Positions 56,739-64,000 of a DNA stretch of 64,000 nucleotides are shown here, in pieces. Below the pieces are notes generated by a model. The model was not told the origin of the DNA, searched no databases, and saw only the letters and a program-made list of their open reading frames with translations. A program made the translations under genes and the position numbers. This stretch comes from Terrabacter tumescens (GTDB lineage: Bacteria; Actinomycetota; Actinomycetes; Actinomycetales; Dermatophilaceae): the NCBI RefSeq assembly GCF_014646815.1, contig NZ_BMNZ01000003.1, forward strand, positions 62,001-126,000, written 5' to 3'. Within the stretch, counting starts at the first letter, position 1, and every line of letters starts with the position of its first letter.

Positions 56739-57550
56739 TCAGGCGCCCATGGCCCGGCGGGCCGCGTCGAGCTTGCGGATGACGGTGCCGTCGATGAGCT
56801 CGTCACCGATCTCGACCCTGATCCCGCCCATGACCCGAGGGTCGACGACGGTGTTGACGTGGACCGCGCCGCCGTAGATGGCGGCCAGGCCCGCGGCGAG
56901 GCGGGCCCGGTCCTCGTCGGTGAGCGGGACGGCCGAGGTGACGGTGGCCGTCTGCTGCTCGCGGCGGCTCGAGGCCGTCTCGAGGTAGTGCTCGACGACC
57001 CGGTCGAACCGACGGCCGCGCGGGGCGACGACGGCCTGGCGGGCCAGCACGAGGGTCTCCGGCGTGACCTTGTCCCGCAGGAGCGACGACACGAGGTCTG
57101 CGCGCTTGTCGGCGGGGGCCTGCGTGTCGGTCAGCGCCGCACGCAGTGCCGGGTCGGCGGCGACGATCCGCTCGAACCGGAACAGCTCGTCCTCGACCCG
57201 GTCGGCACGACCCTCGGTCTCGGCCTGCGCGATGACCGACTCGATGGCATACGCCTCGATGGCGTCGGTGAGGTCACGCTCGGAGCTCCAGCGCTGCCCG
57301 AAGGCACCCTTGAGCACGACGAGCGCCTCGGCGCTGACCTTGCCCGCGAAGAGGCGCTCGGCGAGCTGGGCCTTCTCCGCACCCTCGCGGGAGGGGTCGG
57401 CCACGGCACGGCGCAGGGTCGCGCTGCCGTCGATGACACCGACGACCGCGAAGAGCTCCTCGGCCAACCGCGAGCGGTCGGCGCCGGCAGCAAGGACGCC
57501 GGTGAACGCCTCGCGGCTCGCCGCCGCTGCTGCGCGTGAGGGTCCCTGCA

Positions 57551-57551
<1 letters not shown>
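56739..57551 (-). CDS. atpH: ATP synthase F1 delta subunit
   Basis: A protein of 270 aa, longer than the roughly 180 aa of most bacteria but normal for actinobacterial delta. The N-terminal six-helix part starts SRAAAAASREAFTGVLAAG; the C-terminal domain VVEHYLETASSRREQQTATVTSAVPLTDEDRARLAAGLAAIYGGAVHVNTVVDPRVMGGIRVEIGDELIDGTVIRKLDAARRAM is the OSCP-type signature. It is coupled to atpF by a one-base overlap (TGATG). Confidence 0.96.
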
Positions 57552-58159
<608 letters not shown>

Positions 58160-58206
58160 CTAGAGAGAAAGACGGTCGGTGCTTCGAGCTGCCCCTGGAG
58201 GGGGCG

Positions 58207-58416
58207 TCAGCCCTTGAAGACGAACGCGAGCGCGATACCGAAGATGGCGAGCGCCTCGGTGATGGCCATGCCGAGGAAGGCGATCGGCTGGAGCATGCCG
58301 CGGGCCTCGGGCTGACGGGCGACGCCGTTGATGTAGGCGGCGAAGATCAGACCGACACCGATACCGGGGCCGATGGCGGAGAGGCCGTAACCGAGGATGG
58401 CGATGTTGCCAGTCAT
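58207..58416 (-). CDS. atpE: ATP synthase F0 c subunit
   Basis: A protein of 69 aa with two membrane helices. The polar loop is ARQPEA and the proton-carrying carboxylate is E54 in [10 protein letters not shown]. The Gly-rich first helix ([21 protein letters not shown]) packs the ring. No sodium-binding Gln/Ser pattern stands out, so protons are the likely ion. Confidence 0.97.
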   Translation of the reverse strand: MTGNIAILGYGLSAIGPGIGVGLIFAAYINGVARQPEARGMLQPIAFLGMAITEALAIFGIALAFVFKG

Positions 58417-58564
58417 GTTTGTTCCATTCCTTCTTGTCTTGTCCGGCTGGCGGTTACCAGACGGGCTGGGGCGAAGCTGGTTCGTGGTGCTCGTGCGGTG
58501 GTGCAGTCTGAGGTGCGCGTCGGACGCGCGGGGTGGAGCGCGGTGGTGAGGCCTGGTGGGACGC

Positions 58565-59344
58565 TCAGTGCTCGTCGGCCACGGCGCCCGCGATGTAGAG
58601 CGCGGCGAGCAGCGTGAAGACGTAGGCCTGCAGGAACTCGACCAGCAGCTCGAAGAGCGTCATGACGAAGGCGAAGATCCACGTCACACCGCCGGCGACG
58701 ACGAGGATGCCGCCGGAGGTGAGCATGTACCAGCCACCGGTGATGAACAGCACCATGAGGATGTGGCCGGCGAACATGTTGCCGAAGAGTCGCAGGGCGA
58801 GCGTGACCGGGCGGGTGAAGAGGTCGGTGATGAGCTCGAGGATGAAGATCGGGACGATCATGCCCTTGGGCAGGCCCGAGGGCACGAGCGACTTCCAGTA
58901 GCCGATGAAGCCGTGCTTCTTCATGCCGACGACGTGGAAGACGACCCACACGATGAGGGCCAGCGCGATCGGGAAGCCGATGCGGCTCATCGTCGGGTAG
59001 CTCATCGGGGGGATGACGCCGAAGAGGTTGTTGACGAGGATCAGCACGAACATCGAGAAGAGCAGCGGCACGAACTTCATGAACTCGTGGCTGCCGATGA
59101 GGTCCTTGGCGACCCCGTTGCGGACCAGGCCGTAGACGGCCTCGGTGCCCATCTGGCCCTTGCTCGGGACGAGGGCCTTCTTGCGCGTGGTGGCGAGCAG
59201 CCACCACGTGATCAGGATGATCGAGAAGGCCATCAGGAACATCGGGCGCGTGATCGCCCATGCGCCGTCTCCGATGAGGGGCTGCCAGAACTCCTCGACA
59301 CCGGGGGCGGTGTAGTCCGTCGGGGCGGCGGCCACGATGCTCAC
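58565..59344 (-). CDS. atpB: ATP synthase F0 a subunit
   Basis: A protein of 259 aa. The essential Arg lies in [20 protein letters not shown], and the last helix [30 protein letters not shown] provides the Glu and Gln of the proton half-channels. The start is GTG 59344. It follows the atpZ-like gene after a 160-bp gap that shows no other gene. Confidence 0.97.
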   Translation of the reverse strand: MSIVAAAPTDYTAPGVEEFWQPLIGDGAWAITRPMFLMAFSIILITWWLLATTRKKALVPSKGQMGTEAVYGLVRNGVAKDLIGSHEFMKFVPLLFSMFVLILVNNLFGVIPPMSYPTMSRIGFPIALALIVWVVFHVVGMKKHGFIGYWKSLVPSGLPKGMIVPIFILELITDLFTRPVTLALRLFGNMFAGHILMVLFITGGWYMLTSGGILVVAGGVTWIFAFVMTLFELLVEFLQAYVFTLLAALYIAGAVADEH

Positions 59345-59504
59345 GGGTTACTCCTTCGTAGGTTCTGGGCGCTTCGGCTGACGGAGGGCGTCAGCGGTGC
59401 AGGGGCGGTGCTCGGGTGCGAACTCCCGGCTGGGCCCCGGGTCTGCGGGCCGGCAGGCGACTCGCTGGCGGGCGGCACGGTGGCCGTCGGGCTCGTCTGC
59501 GGGC

Positions 59505-59771
59505 TCACTGGGTACCGTATCGGAACCAGATGAGGTAGAGCGACAGGGCCATTCCACCCACGATCCCGGCTCCGACGAGCCACGACGTGCCCAGCCAGTG
59601 GTCCGCCAGGGCACCGAGCCCGCCGTAGATCAGGGGTCCGGTCAGCAGGTAGGCGACAGCCCTCCAGGCGGAGTCCTGCTCGCGGATGTTGAACGACCGC
59701 AGCTCCTCGGCCTTGTCCTCCGCCGACGGCTCGTCGGGTGAGGTCGGCTCGGGCTGTGAGGGCGTGGACAT
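59505..59771 (-). CDS. AtpZ/AtpI-like small membrane protein
   Basis: A protein of 88 aa. After a polar N-terminus of about 35 residues come two membrane helices (VAYLLTGPLIYGGLGALADHWLG and LVGAGIVGGMALSLYLIWFRYG), the pattern of AtpZ/AtpQ-type proteins encoded before atpB. They are thought to help c-ring assembly or Mg/Ca transport. ATG 59771 is chosen over GTG 59789 because GGAGG lies just before it. Confidence 0.85.
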   Translation of the reverse strand: MSTPSQPEPTSPDEPSAEDKAEELRSFNIREQDSAWRAVAYLLTGPLIYGGLGALADHWLGTSWLVGAGIVGGMALSLYLIWFRYGTQ

Positions 59772-59785
59772 GTGCACCTCCGTGG

Positions 59786-60259
59786 TCACTGCTCATCACG
59801 CGGCTCCCGGTCGCTCGGAACCTCGAGGGAGGCCGCGCCGTCCGGGTCGTAGGCGAAGATGCGCAGCCGCTTGTAGGCGCGCATCTCGAAGAAGAGCCAG
59901 ACGACCGCGCAGATCGTGACGGTCAGCCCGATCGCGTAGCCGGAGGCCCAGGTGACGTCGCGCAGCGCGAACATGACGACGCCGAGCACCAGCACCTTGA
60001 AGGTGTAGGTGGCCATGACGATCATCATCGTCGTGGTCGGCGGCAGGTCGGCCGTGCGCTTCATGACGAGCAGCGTCAGGCTGAAGAAGAAGATGACGAT
60101 GGCGGCGCCGAGCGCGGCCGACCAGGCGGCCTTGGGGCTCGAGAAGAGGCCGACGACGACGCACACGAGACCCGCGACGGCGGTCGGCAGCAGGGAGCCC
60201 CGGAGGAGCTGCGCGAAAGCATCGGACTGTGATGCGTCGCGGGCCGGTGTGGCGCTCAA
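59786..60259 (-). CDS. ATP synthase protein I-like membrane protein
   Basis: A protein of 157 aa with four membrane helices (AVAGLVCVVVGLFSS, AAWSAALGAAIVIFFFSLTLLVM, TTTMMIVMATYTFKVLVLGVVMFAL, ASGYAIGLTVTICAVVWLFFEMRAY). Position and topology fit AtpI, an assembly factor of the c-ring. The likely start is TTG 60259, since no ATG or GTG gives the first helix; this start is uncertain. It is the first gene of the atp operon. Confidence 0.8.
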   Translation of the reverse strand: MSATPARDASQSDAFAQLLRGSLLPTAVAGLVCVVVGLFSSPKAAWSAALGAAIVIFFFSLTLLVMKRTADLPPTTTMMIVMATYTFKVLVLGVVMFALRDVTWASGYAIGLTVTICAVVWLFFEMRAYKRLRIFAYDPDGAASLEVPSDREPRDEQ

Positions 60260-60388
60260 GAAAACCTGCCTGGTGCGTCGAGAGGCGTAGTGCGGGCGGG
60301 GCTCGGGCTGATCCGGATCGTGCTCGGATCGGTCGTGCGGAGAAGCGGATCGGGCTCCTACGGCGGCCTTCTCAGACTGCCCTCAGGT

Positions 60389-60410
60389 GCTTGTGAATGC
60401 TATCACAAGC
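60389..60410. promoter_or_regulatory. CRP/GlxR-type binding site upstream of the atp operon
   Basis: TTGTGA-N6-TCACAA, a perfect palindrome of 8-bp arms counting the flanking GC. It matches the TGTGA-N6-TCACA consensus of CRP-family regulators. It overlaps the wecA stop codon and lies 130 bp upstream of the first atp gene. Confidence 0.65.
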
Positions 60411-61500
60411 GTTCCGACGGCCTCCACCGCGGAAGCCAGACAGTGAGGACGACACCCATCGCGGCGGCGGCCCCCACGACCGCCAGCGGACGGGGCCCGT
60501 CCCAGATGACGAAGGACACCGAACCCAGGGCCACGATGGCGGCCCAGAGGTAGAGGATCAGCACGGCACGGCGGTGGCCGTGGCCGATGCGCAGCATGCG
60601 GTGGTGCAGGTGCATCGCGTCCGGCTGCCACGGGCGCTGGCCCGCTCGAGTGCGCCGGACGACGGCGAGGACCATGTCGAGGAACGGCAGCAGCAGGACG
60701 GCCAACGGCACGAGGATCGGCAGGAACGCCGCCGACACCTCGTTGGCGCTGACCTGCCCGGGGTCGACGTTGCCTGTCAGGGTGATGGTCGCCGCCGACA
60801 GCAGCAGCCCCAGCGTGAGCGCGCCCGAGTCGCCCATGAAGAGCCGAGCCGGGTGGAAGTTGTGGGGCAGGAAGCCGGCACAGCACCCGACGAGGGCCGC
60901 GCTGATGAAGGTGGCGGTCGAGAACACGTTGGCCGGGGCGAACGAGCGCGAGACGAGGTAGCTGTAGATGAAGAAGGCGAAGGCCGCGATGCCGACGACG
61001 CCGGCCGCGAGCCCGTCGAGGCCGTCGATGAAGTTGACGGCGTTCGTCGACGCGATGACGACGAGCACCGTGAAGAGCACGAGCACCGGCGTGGGCAGGA
61101 TCGTCGTGCCGAAGATCGGGAGCGAGAGCAGCTGCACTCCCGTGTAGGCCATCAGCCCGGCGGCGAGCATCTGCCCGGCCAGCTTGGTCAGCCAGTCGAG
61201 CTCACGGATGTCGTCGAACGCCCCGAGCAGGCACACGATGCCGCCGGCGGCGATGACGCCGAGGATCCGACGGTCGGAGAAGAGCGTGCCGAGGTAGGGC
61301 AGCGCCCGCGCCACGAGGGCGGCCGCGACGAACCCGATGTAGATCCCCACTCCCCCGAGCCGTGGGATCGGCGTCTTGTGGACGTCCCGCTCACGGACCG
61401 CCGTGAAGGCGCCCGTCGCGACGGCGAGGCTCCGGACGAAGGGTGTGGCGAGGTACGTGACCGCAGCGGCCACGATGAGGACGAGGACGTACTCGTGCAC
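60403..61500 (-). CDS. wecA: WecA/MraY-family undecaprenyl/decaprenyl-phosphate GlcNAc-1-phosphate transferase
   Basis: A protein of 365 aa with about 11 membrane helices. Conserved cytoplasmic loops are present: VHKTPIPRLGGVGIYIGF, LLGAFDDIRELDWLTKLAGQ (DD pair), ASTNAVNFIDGLDGLAAGV (NxxNxxDGxDG) and GDSGALTLGLLL, plus HLHHRMLRIGHGHRR which marks WecA rather than MraY. It transfers GlcNAc-1-phosphate to a polyprenyl phosphate, starting arabinogalactan-like or teichoic-acid glycan synthesis. The order sua5-glyA-wecA-atp is common in actinobacteria. Confidence 0.95.
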   Translation of the reverse strand: MHEYVLVLIVAAAVTYLATPFVRSLAVATGAFTAVRERDVHKTPIPRLGGVGIYIGFVAAALVARALPYLGTLFSDRRILGVIAAGGIVCLLGAFDDIRELDWLTKLAGQMLAAGLMAYTGVQLLSLPIFGTTILPTPVLVLFTVLVVIASTNAVNFIDGLDGLAAGVVGIAAFAFFIYSYLVSRSFAPANVFSTATFISAALVGCCAGFLPHNFHPARLFMGDSGALTLGLLLSAATITLTGNVDPGQVSANEVSAAFLPILVPLAVLLLPFLDMVLAVVRRTRAGQRPWQPDAMHLHHRMLRIGHGHRRAVLILYLWAAIVALGSVSFVIWDGPRPLAVVGAAAAMGVVLTVWLPRWRPSERL

Positions 61501-61544
61501 CTACCGACCTTCGCTCGGACGCCGACGCTGGCGAGTGGGCTGAC

Positions 61545-62822
61545 TCAGCGAGGGTATGCCGGGAAGCGCGTCACGAGGTCGGTGACCTCGGCACGCACCT
61601 GCTTGCTGACCGCGTGGTCGGGGTCGGCGTCGCCCTGCGTCACGGCCTGGTGGATGAGCGAGGCGATCTGCTTCATCTCCTCCAGGCCCATGCCCTGCGT
61701 CGTCACCGACGGCGTGCCCACGCGGATGCCCGAGGCGATGTTGGGCTTCTGCGGGTCGAACGGGATGGCGTTCTTGTTGAGCACGATGCCGGCGGCGTCG
61801 GCGCGCTCCTCGGCCTCCTTGCCCGTGACGCCGACACCCTGCAGGTCGAGGAGCGACAGGTGGGTGTCGGTGCCGCCGGTCGTCGGGCGGATGCCGAGCT
61901 CGAGCAGGCTCGCGGCGAGCTGCTGGCTGTTGGCGATGACGTCCGTGGCGTACTTGGCGTACTCCGGGGTGGCGGCCTCCTTGAAGTTGACCGCCTTGGC
62001 CGCGATGGTGTGCATCTGCGGGCCGCCCTGCATCATCGGAAAGATCGCCTTGTCCATGGCGGCCGCGTGCTCGGCCTTGCAGACGAGGGCGCCGGAGCGC
62101 GGGCCGCGCAGCACCTTGTGCGTCGTGAAGGTGACGACGTCGGCGTACGGGACGGGCGACGGGATCGCCTTGCCGGCGACGAGGCCGATGAAGTGGGCGG
62201 CGTCGACCCAGAGGATCGCGCCGACCTCGTCGGCGATCGCGCGGAAGCGGGCGAAGTCGATGAGGCGCGGGATCGCGGAGCCGCCGGCGCAGATGACCTT
62301 GGGGCGGTGCTCCTTGGCGAGCGCCTCGACCTGGTCGTAGTCGATGTCCTCGGTGGTGGCGTCGACGCCGTAGTGCACGGCGTTGAACCACTTGCCGGAG
62401 AAGGACACCTTGGTGCCGTGCGTCAGGTGGCCGCCCATCGGCAGCGCCATGGCGAGGATGGTGTCACCGGGAGACATGAAGGCGCCGTAGACCGCCTGGT
62501 TGGCGCTCGCACCGGAGTGGGCCTGGACGTTGGCGTGGTCGGCGCCGAAGAGCGCCTTGGCCCGCTCGATGGCGATGGTCTCGGCCTTGTCGACCTCGGA
62601 GCAGCCGCCGTAGTAGCGCCGGCCCGGGTAGCCCTCGGCGTACTTGTTCGACAGCGTCGACCCGAGGGCGGTCAGCACCGCGGGCGAGCTGATGTTCTCG
62701 CTCGCGATGAGCTGCAGGCCACTGCGGATGCGGTCGAGCTCGGACAGCAGCACCCCCGCGATGTCGGGGTCGAAGGACTGCAGGGCGCCGAAGTCGGAGC
62801 CGTAGAACGTGTCGTCAGCCAT
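61545..62822 (-). CDS. glyA: Serine hydroxymethyltransferase
   Basis: A protein of 425 aa. PLP-dependent interconversion of serine and glycine with tetrahydrofolate. The PLP lysine is K236 in VVTFTTHKVLRGPRSG. LIASENISSPAVLTALGSTLSNKYAEGYPGRRYYGGCSEVD and VQAHSGASANQAVYGAFMSPGDTILAM are family hallmarks. GGAGAA precedes the ATG. Besides one-carbon supply, glycine/serine metabolism connects with C2 assimilation. Confidence 0.97.
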   Translation of the reverse strand: MADDTFYGSDFGALQSFDPDIAGVLLSELDRIRSGLQLIASENISSPAVLTALGSTLSNKYAEGYPGRRYYGGCSEVDKAETIAIERAKALFGADHANVQAHSGASANQAVYGAFMSPGDTILAMALPMGGHLTHGTKVSFSGKWFNAVHYGVDATTEDIDYDQVEALAKEHRPKVICAGGSAIPRLIDFARFRAIADEVGAILWVDAAHFIGLVAGKAIPSPVPYADVVTFTTHKVLRGPRSGALVCKAEHAAAMDKAIFPMMQGGPQMHTIAAKAVNFKEAATPEYAKYATDVIANSQQLAASLLELGIRPTTGGTDTHLSLLDLQGVGVTGKEAEERADAAGIVLNKNAIPFDPQKPNIASGIRVGTPSVTTQGMGLEEMKQIASLIHQAVTQGDADPDHAVSKQVRAEVTDLVTRFPAYPR

Positions 62823-62870
62823 GGGAGTTCTCCGGGTGGGTCGGGAGTGGGGCGCGAGCGCGAGCCAACT

Positions 62871-63704
62871 CTATTGCGTCGCGCCGGAGCCGTCGGACGG
62901 GCCGTCGGCCGTGGACACGTCGGACGCCTCGTCGGACGCCTCGTCGGACGCCTCGTCGGACGCCTCGTCGGACGCCGCGTCGGAAGACTCGTCGGAAGAC
63001 ACGTCGTGCCACTCCCCCAGGGTGTCCGAGGTGCCCGCCGACGGGTCGGGCTCGGGCGCCTCGAGCTCGGGCTCCGGCTCGAGGGCCGCGTCGATGTCGA
63101 CCTGCGAGAGCGCGCCGACGCGCAGGGTCACGGGGGTCTCACCGGTGCAGTCGACGATCGTCGAGGGCTGTCCCCCTCCGGCCGGTCCCCCGTCGAGGTA
63201 GACGCCGACCGACTCGCCGAGCATGCCGACCGCCTCGTCGACGGTGCGCGCCGCGGGGTCGCCGGTGGTGTTGGCGCTCGTGACGGCCATCGGCCCGATG
63301 TCGCCGAGCAGCTCGAGGGTGATCTCGTGGTCGGGTACGCGCAGGGCGACGGTGCCGTTGGTCTCGCCGAGGTCCCAGTGCAGCGAGGTCTGGGCCTTGA
63401 GCACGAGCGTCAGCGGCCCGGGCCAGAACTTCTCCATGAGGCGCTGCGCGTAGTCGGGCACCTGCGTGGCCAGGCCCTGGGCCGTGCGCGCCGTCGGGAT
63501 GAGGACCGGGGGCGGCATGTCGCGCCCGCGGCCCTTGGCCGCGAGGACGGAGGCGACGGCGGTCGCGTCGAAGGCGTCGCAGCCGATGCCGTAGACCGTG
63601 TCGGTCGGCAGGACGACGATCTCGCCGCGTCGGACGGCCGATGCCGCGGCCGGGATGCCCTCGGCACGCCCCTCGGGGTCGGTGCAGTCGTAGCGCTCGC
63701 TCAC
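62871..63704 (-). CDS. sua5: L-threonylcarbamoyladenylate synthase
   Basis: A protein of 277 aa (TsaC/Sua5/YrdC family). It makes threonylcarbamoyl-AMP for the t6A37 modification of tRNA. It shows GEIVVLPTDTVYGIGCDAFDATAV, RGRDMPPPVLIPTA, KFWPGPLTLVLKA and GPMAVTSANTTGDPAA. The YrdC domain ends near residue 200. The remaining about 75 residues are an acidic tail with Asp-Glu-Ala-Ser repeats from a 12-bp tandem repeat, not a Sua5 domain. GTG start with TAGGCT 7 nt upstream. Confidence 0.95.
   Translation of the reverse strand: MSERYDCTDPEGRAEGIPAAASAVRRGEIVVLPTDTVYGIGCDAFDATAVASVLAAKGRGRDMPPPVLIPTARTAQGLATQVPDYAQRLMEKFWPGPLTLVLKAQTSLHWDLGETNGTVALRVPDHEITLELLGDIGPMAVTSANTTGDPAARTVDEAVGMLGESVGVYLDGGPAGGGQPSTIVDCTGETPVTLRVGALSQVDIDAALEPEPELEAPEPDPSAGTSDTLGEWHDVSSDESSDAASDEASDEASDEASDEASDVSTADGPSDGSGATQ
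62921..63004 (-). repeat. 12-bp tandem repeat in the sua5 C-terminal tail
   Basis: Seven units: four identical (CGGACGCCTCGT on the plus strand) and three diverged, all in frame, giving a run of Asp-Glu-Ala-Ser. Copy number may vary between strains. Confidence 0.95.
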
Positions 63705-63711
63705 CCGGCAG

Positions 63712-63717
63712 AGCCTA
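63712..63717 (-). promoter_or_regulatory. -10 element of sua5
   Basis: TAGGCT on the minus strand, 7 nt before GTG 63704. The 162-bp region between sua5 and prmC holds nothing else I can recognise. Confidence 0.5.
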
Positions 63718-63866
63718 CTGGGGAGCGCTGGACGGTCCCGGCCCAGGTCGGAGCGGCCGGATCGAGCCGTCCCACGTCGCTGCTGGAGCCGTTCGCCCGT
63801 TGGTTCCGGCCGCTCGGCCCGGATGGCGGGGACGGGCGGCGGGCGGGAGCACGGGTGAGGGGTGGC

Positions 63867-64000
63867 TCAGCGCGAGCGGCGCGCAGCCGTCACGCGGGGA
63901 CGACCGGAGAGGTCACGGTGGTCCGCCACCTCGAGCCACTCCCCCGTGGCCGCGAGCCGGCGCGGCAGGCTCGCGCCCTGCGAGTCCGCGTGCTCGATGA
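63867..64000 (-). CDS. prmC: Protein-(glutamine-N5) methyltransferase PrmC, 3' end only
   Basis: The last 44 codons of a gene that enters from the right edge. The sequence IEHADSQGASLPRRLAATGEWLEVADHRDLSGRPRVTAARRSR matches the C-terminus of actinobacterial PrmC (EHxDxQG and HxDLxGRPR). PrmC methylates the GGQ glutamine of release factors. The catalytic NPPY motif lies outside. Its position upstream of sua5 is the usual one. Confidence 0.85.
   Translation of the reverse strand, partial: IEHADSQGASLPRRLAATGEWLEVADHRDLSGRPRVTAARRSR

Noticed and set aside
54366-57539. A 1,057-codon open frame on the plus strand across atpG, atpA and atpH
   Set aside because: It is antisense to three certain ATP synthase genes; long opposite-strand frames are expected at this GC content. 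Its translation is Arg/Gly/Asp/Val-rich with no domain.

Overview
This window is high-GC DNA from an actinobacterium, most likely of the order Micrococcales (an Intrasporangiaceae/Dermatophilaceae-like organism would fit). That placement is inferred from GC content and gene families; no rRNA or tRNA gene is present. Supporting signs are NucS (the actinobacterial mismatch endonuclease), the GlgE route to alpha-glucan, a MurA with Asp in place of the active-site Cys, a crotonyl-CoA carboxylase/reductase with an ethylmalonyl-CoA mutase, the atpC-DUF2550 pairing, and many leaderless promoters. I see no mobile element, phage gene or CRISPR array. Coding density is very high and no stretch longer than 300 bases lacks a gene.

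Layout. 1-5.5 kb: 5' end of a cysteine desulfurase, a small membrane protein, etfBA, an SDR oxidoreductase, and a small operon of YbjN, enoyl-CoA hydratase and a NIF3-like domain. 5.6-22.2 kb: a glycogen/alpha-glucan locus. glgX and a TetR/aldo-keto reductase pair come first. Then glgP diverges from an operon glgE-treS-mak-glgB-pgm that ends in a degenerate P-loop kinase-like gene. TreS makes maltose from trehalose, Mak phosphorylates it, GlgE polymerises maltose-1-phosphate, GlgB branches the chain, GlgP and GlgX degrade it, and Pgm links it to central sugar phosphates. 22.4-26.4 kb: a redox-dead thioredoxin/TPR co-chaperone, a lipoprotein, acetyltransferases and a UPF0045 protein.

26.6-46.3 kb is rich in acyl-CoA and B12-dependent genes in separate transcription units: MeaB GTPase, acetyl-CoA acetyltransferase, methylmalonyl/ethylmalonyl-CoA epimerase, Ccr, a double-domain 3-hydroxyacyl-CoA dehydrogenase, ethylmalonyl-CoA mutase and a PduO-type cobalamin adenosyltransferase. 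Together they would run most of the upper ethylmalonyl-CoA pathway. Between them lie a secreted GH15-like lipoprotein, a polysaccharide deacetylase, a DUF998 membrane protein, an AI-2E transporter, a hydroxyisobutyrate-dehydrogenase-like gene with a divergent TetR regulator, nucS, an AlkD-like gene, a degenerate histidine-phosphatase-like gene, a STAS protein and murA.

46.5-64 kb: an AbiEi-like/nuclease-like protein, then the ATP synthase region read on the minus strand: prmC (partial), sua5, glyA, wecA, atpI-like, atpZ-like, atpB-E-F-H-A-G-D. atpC is not next to atpD. It lies 4.1 kb further on with DUF2550, separated by a GT-C-like membrane protein, an NDH-2 and a gene on the opposite strand.

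Sequence-level themes. (1) The heptamer GGCATAC/GTATGCC occurs 31 times, about five times my rough expectation; intergenic copies extend to CGTATGCCGYGTGCC. (2) Sixteen genes have a TANNNT hexamer 6-8 nt before their start codon, the layout of leaderless transcripts. (3) Two TetR genes each carry a pair of matching inverted repeats in their divergent promoter. (4) A CRP-type palindrome lies upstream of the atp operon. (5) In-frame 9- and 12-bp tandem repeats lie in acidic or polar tails of several proteins.
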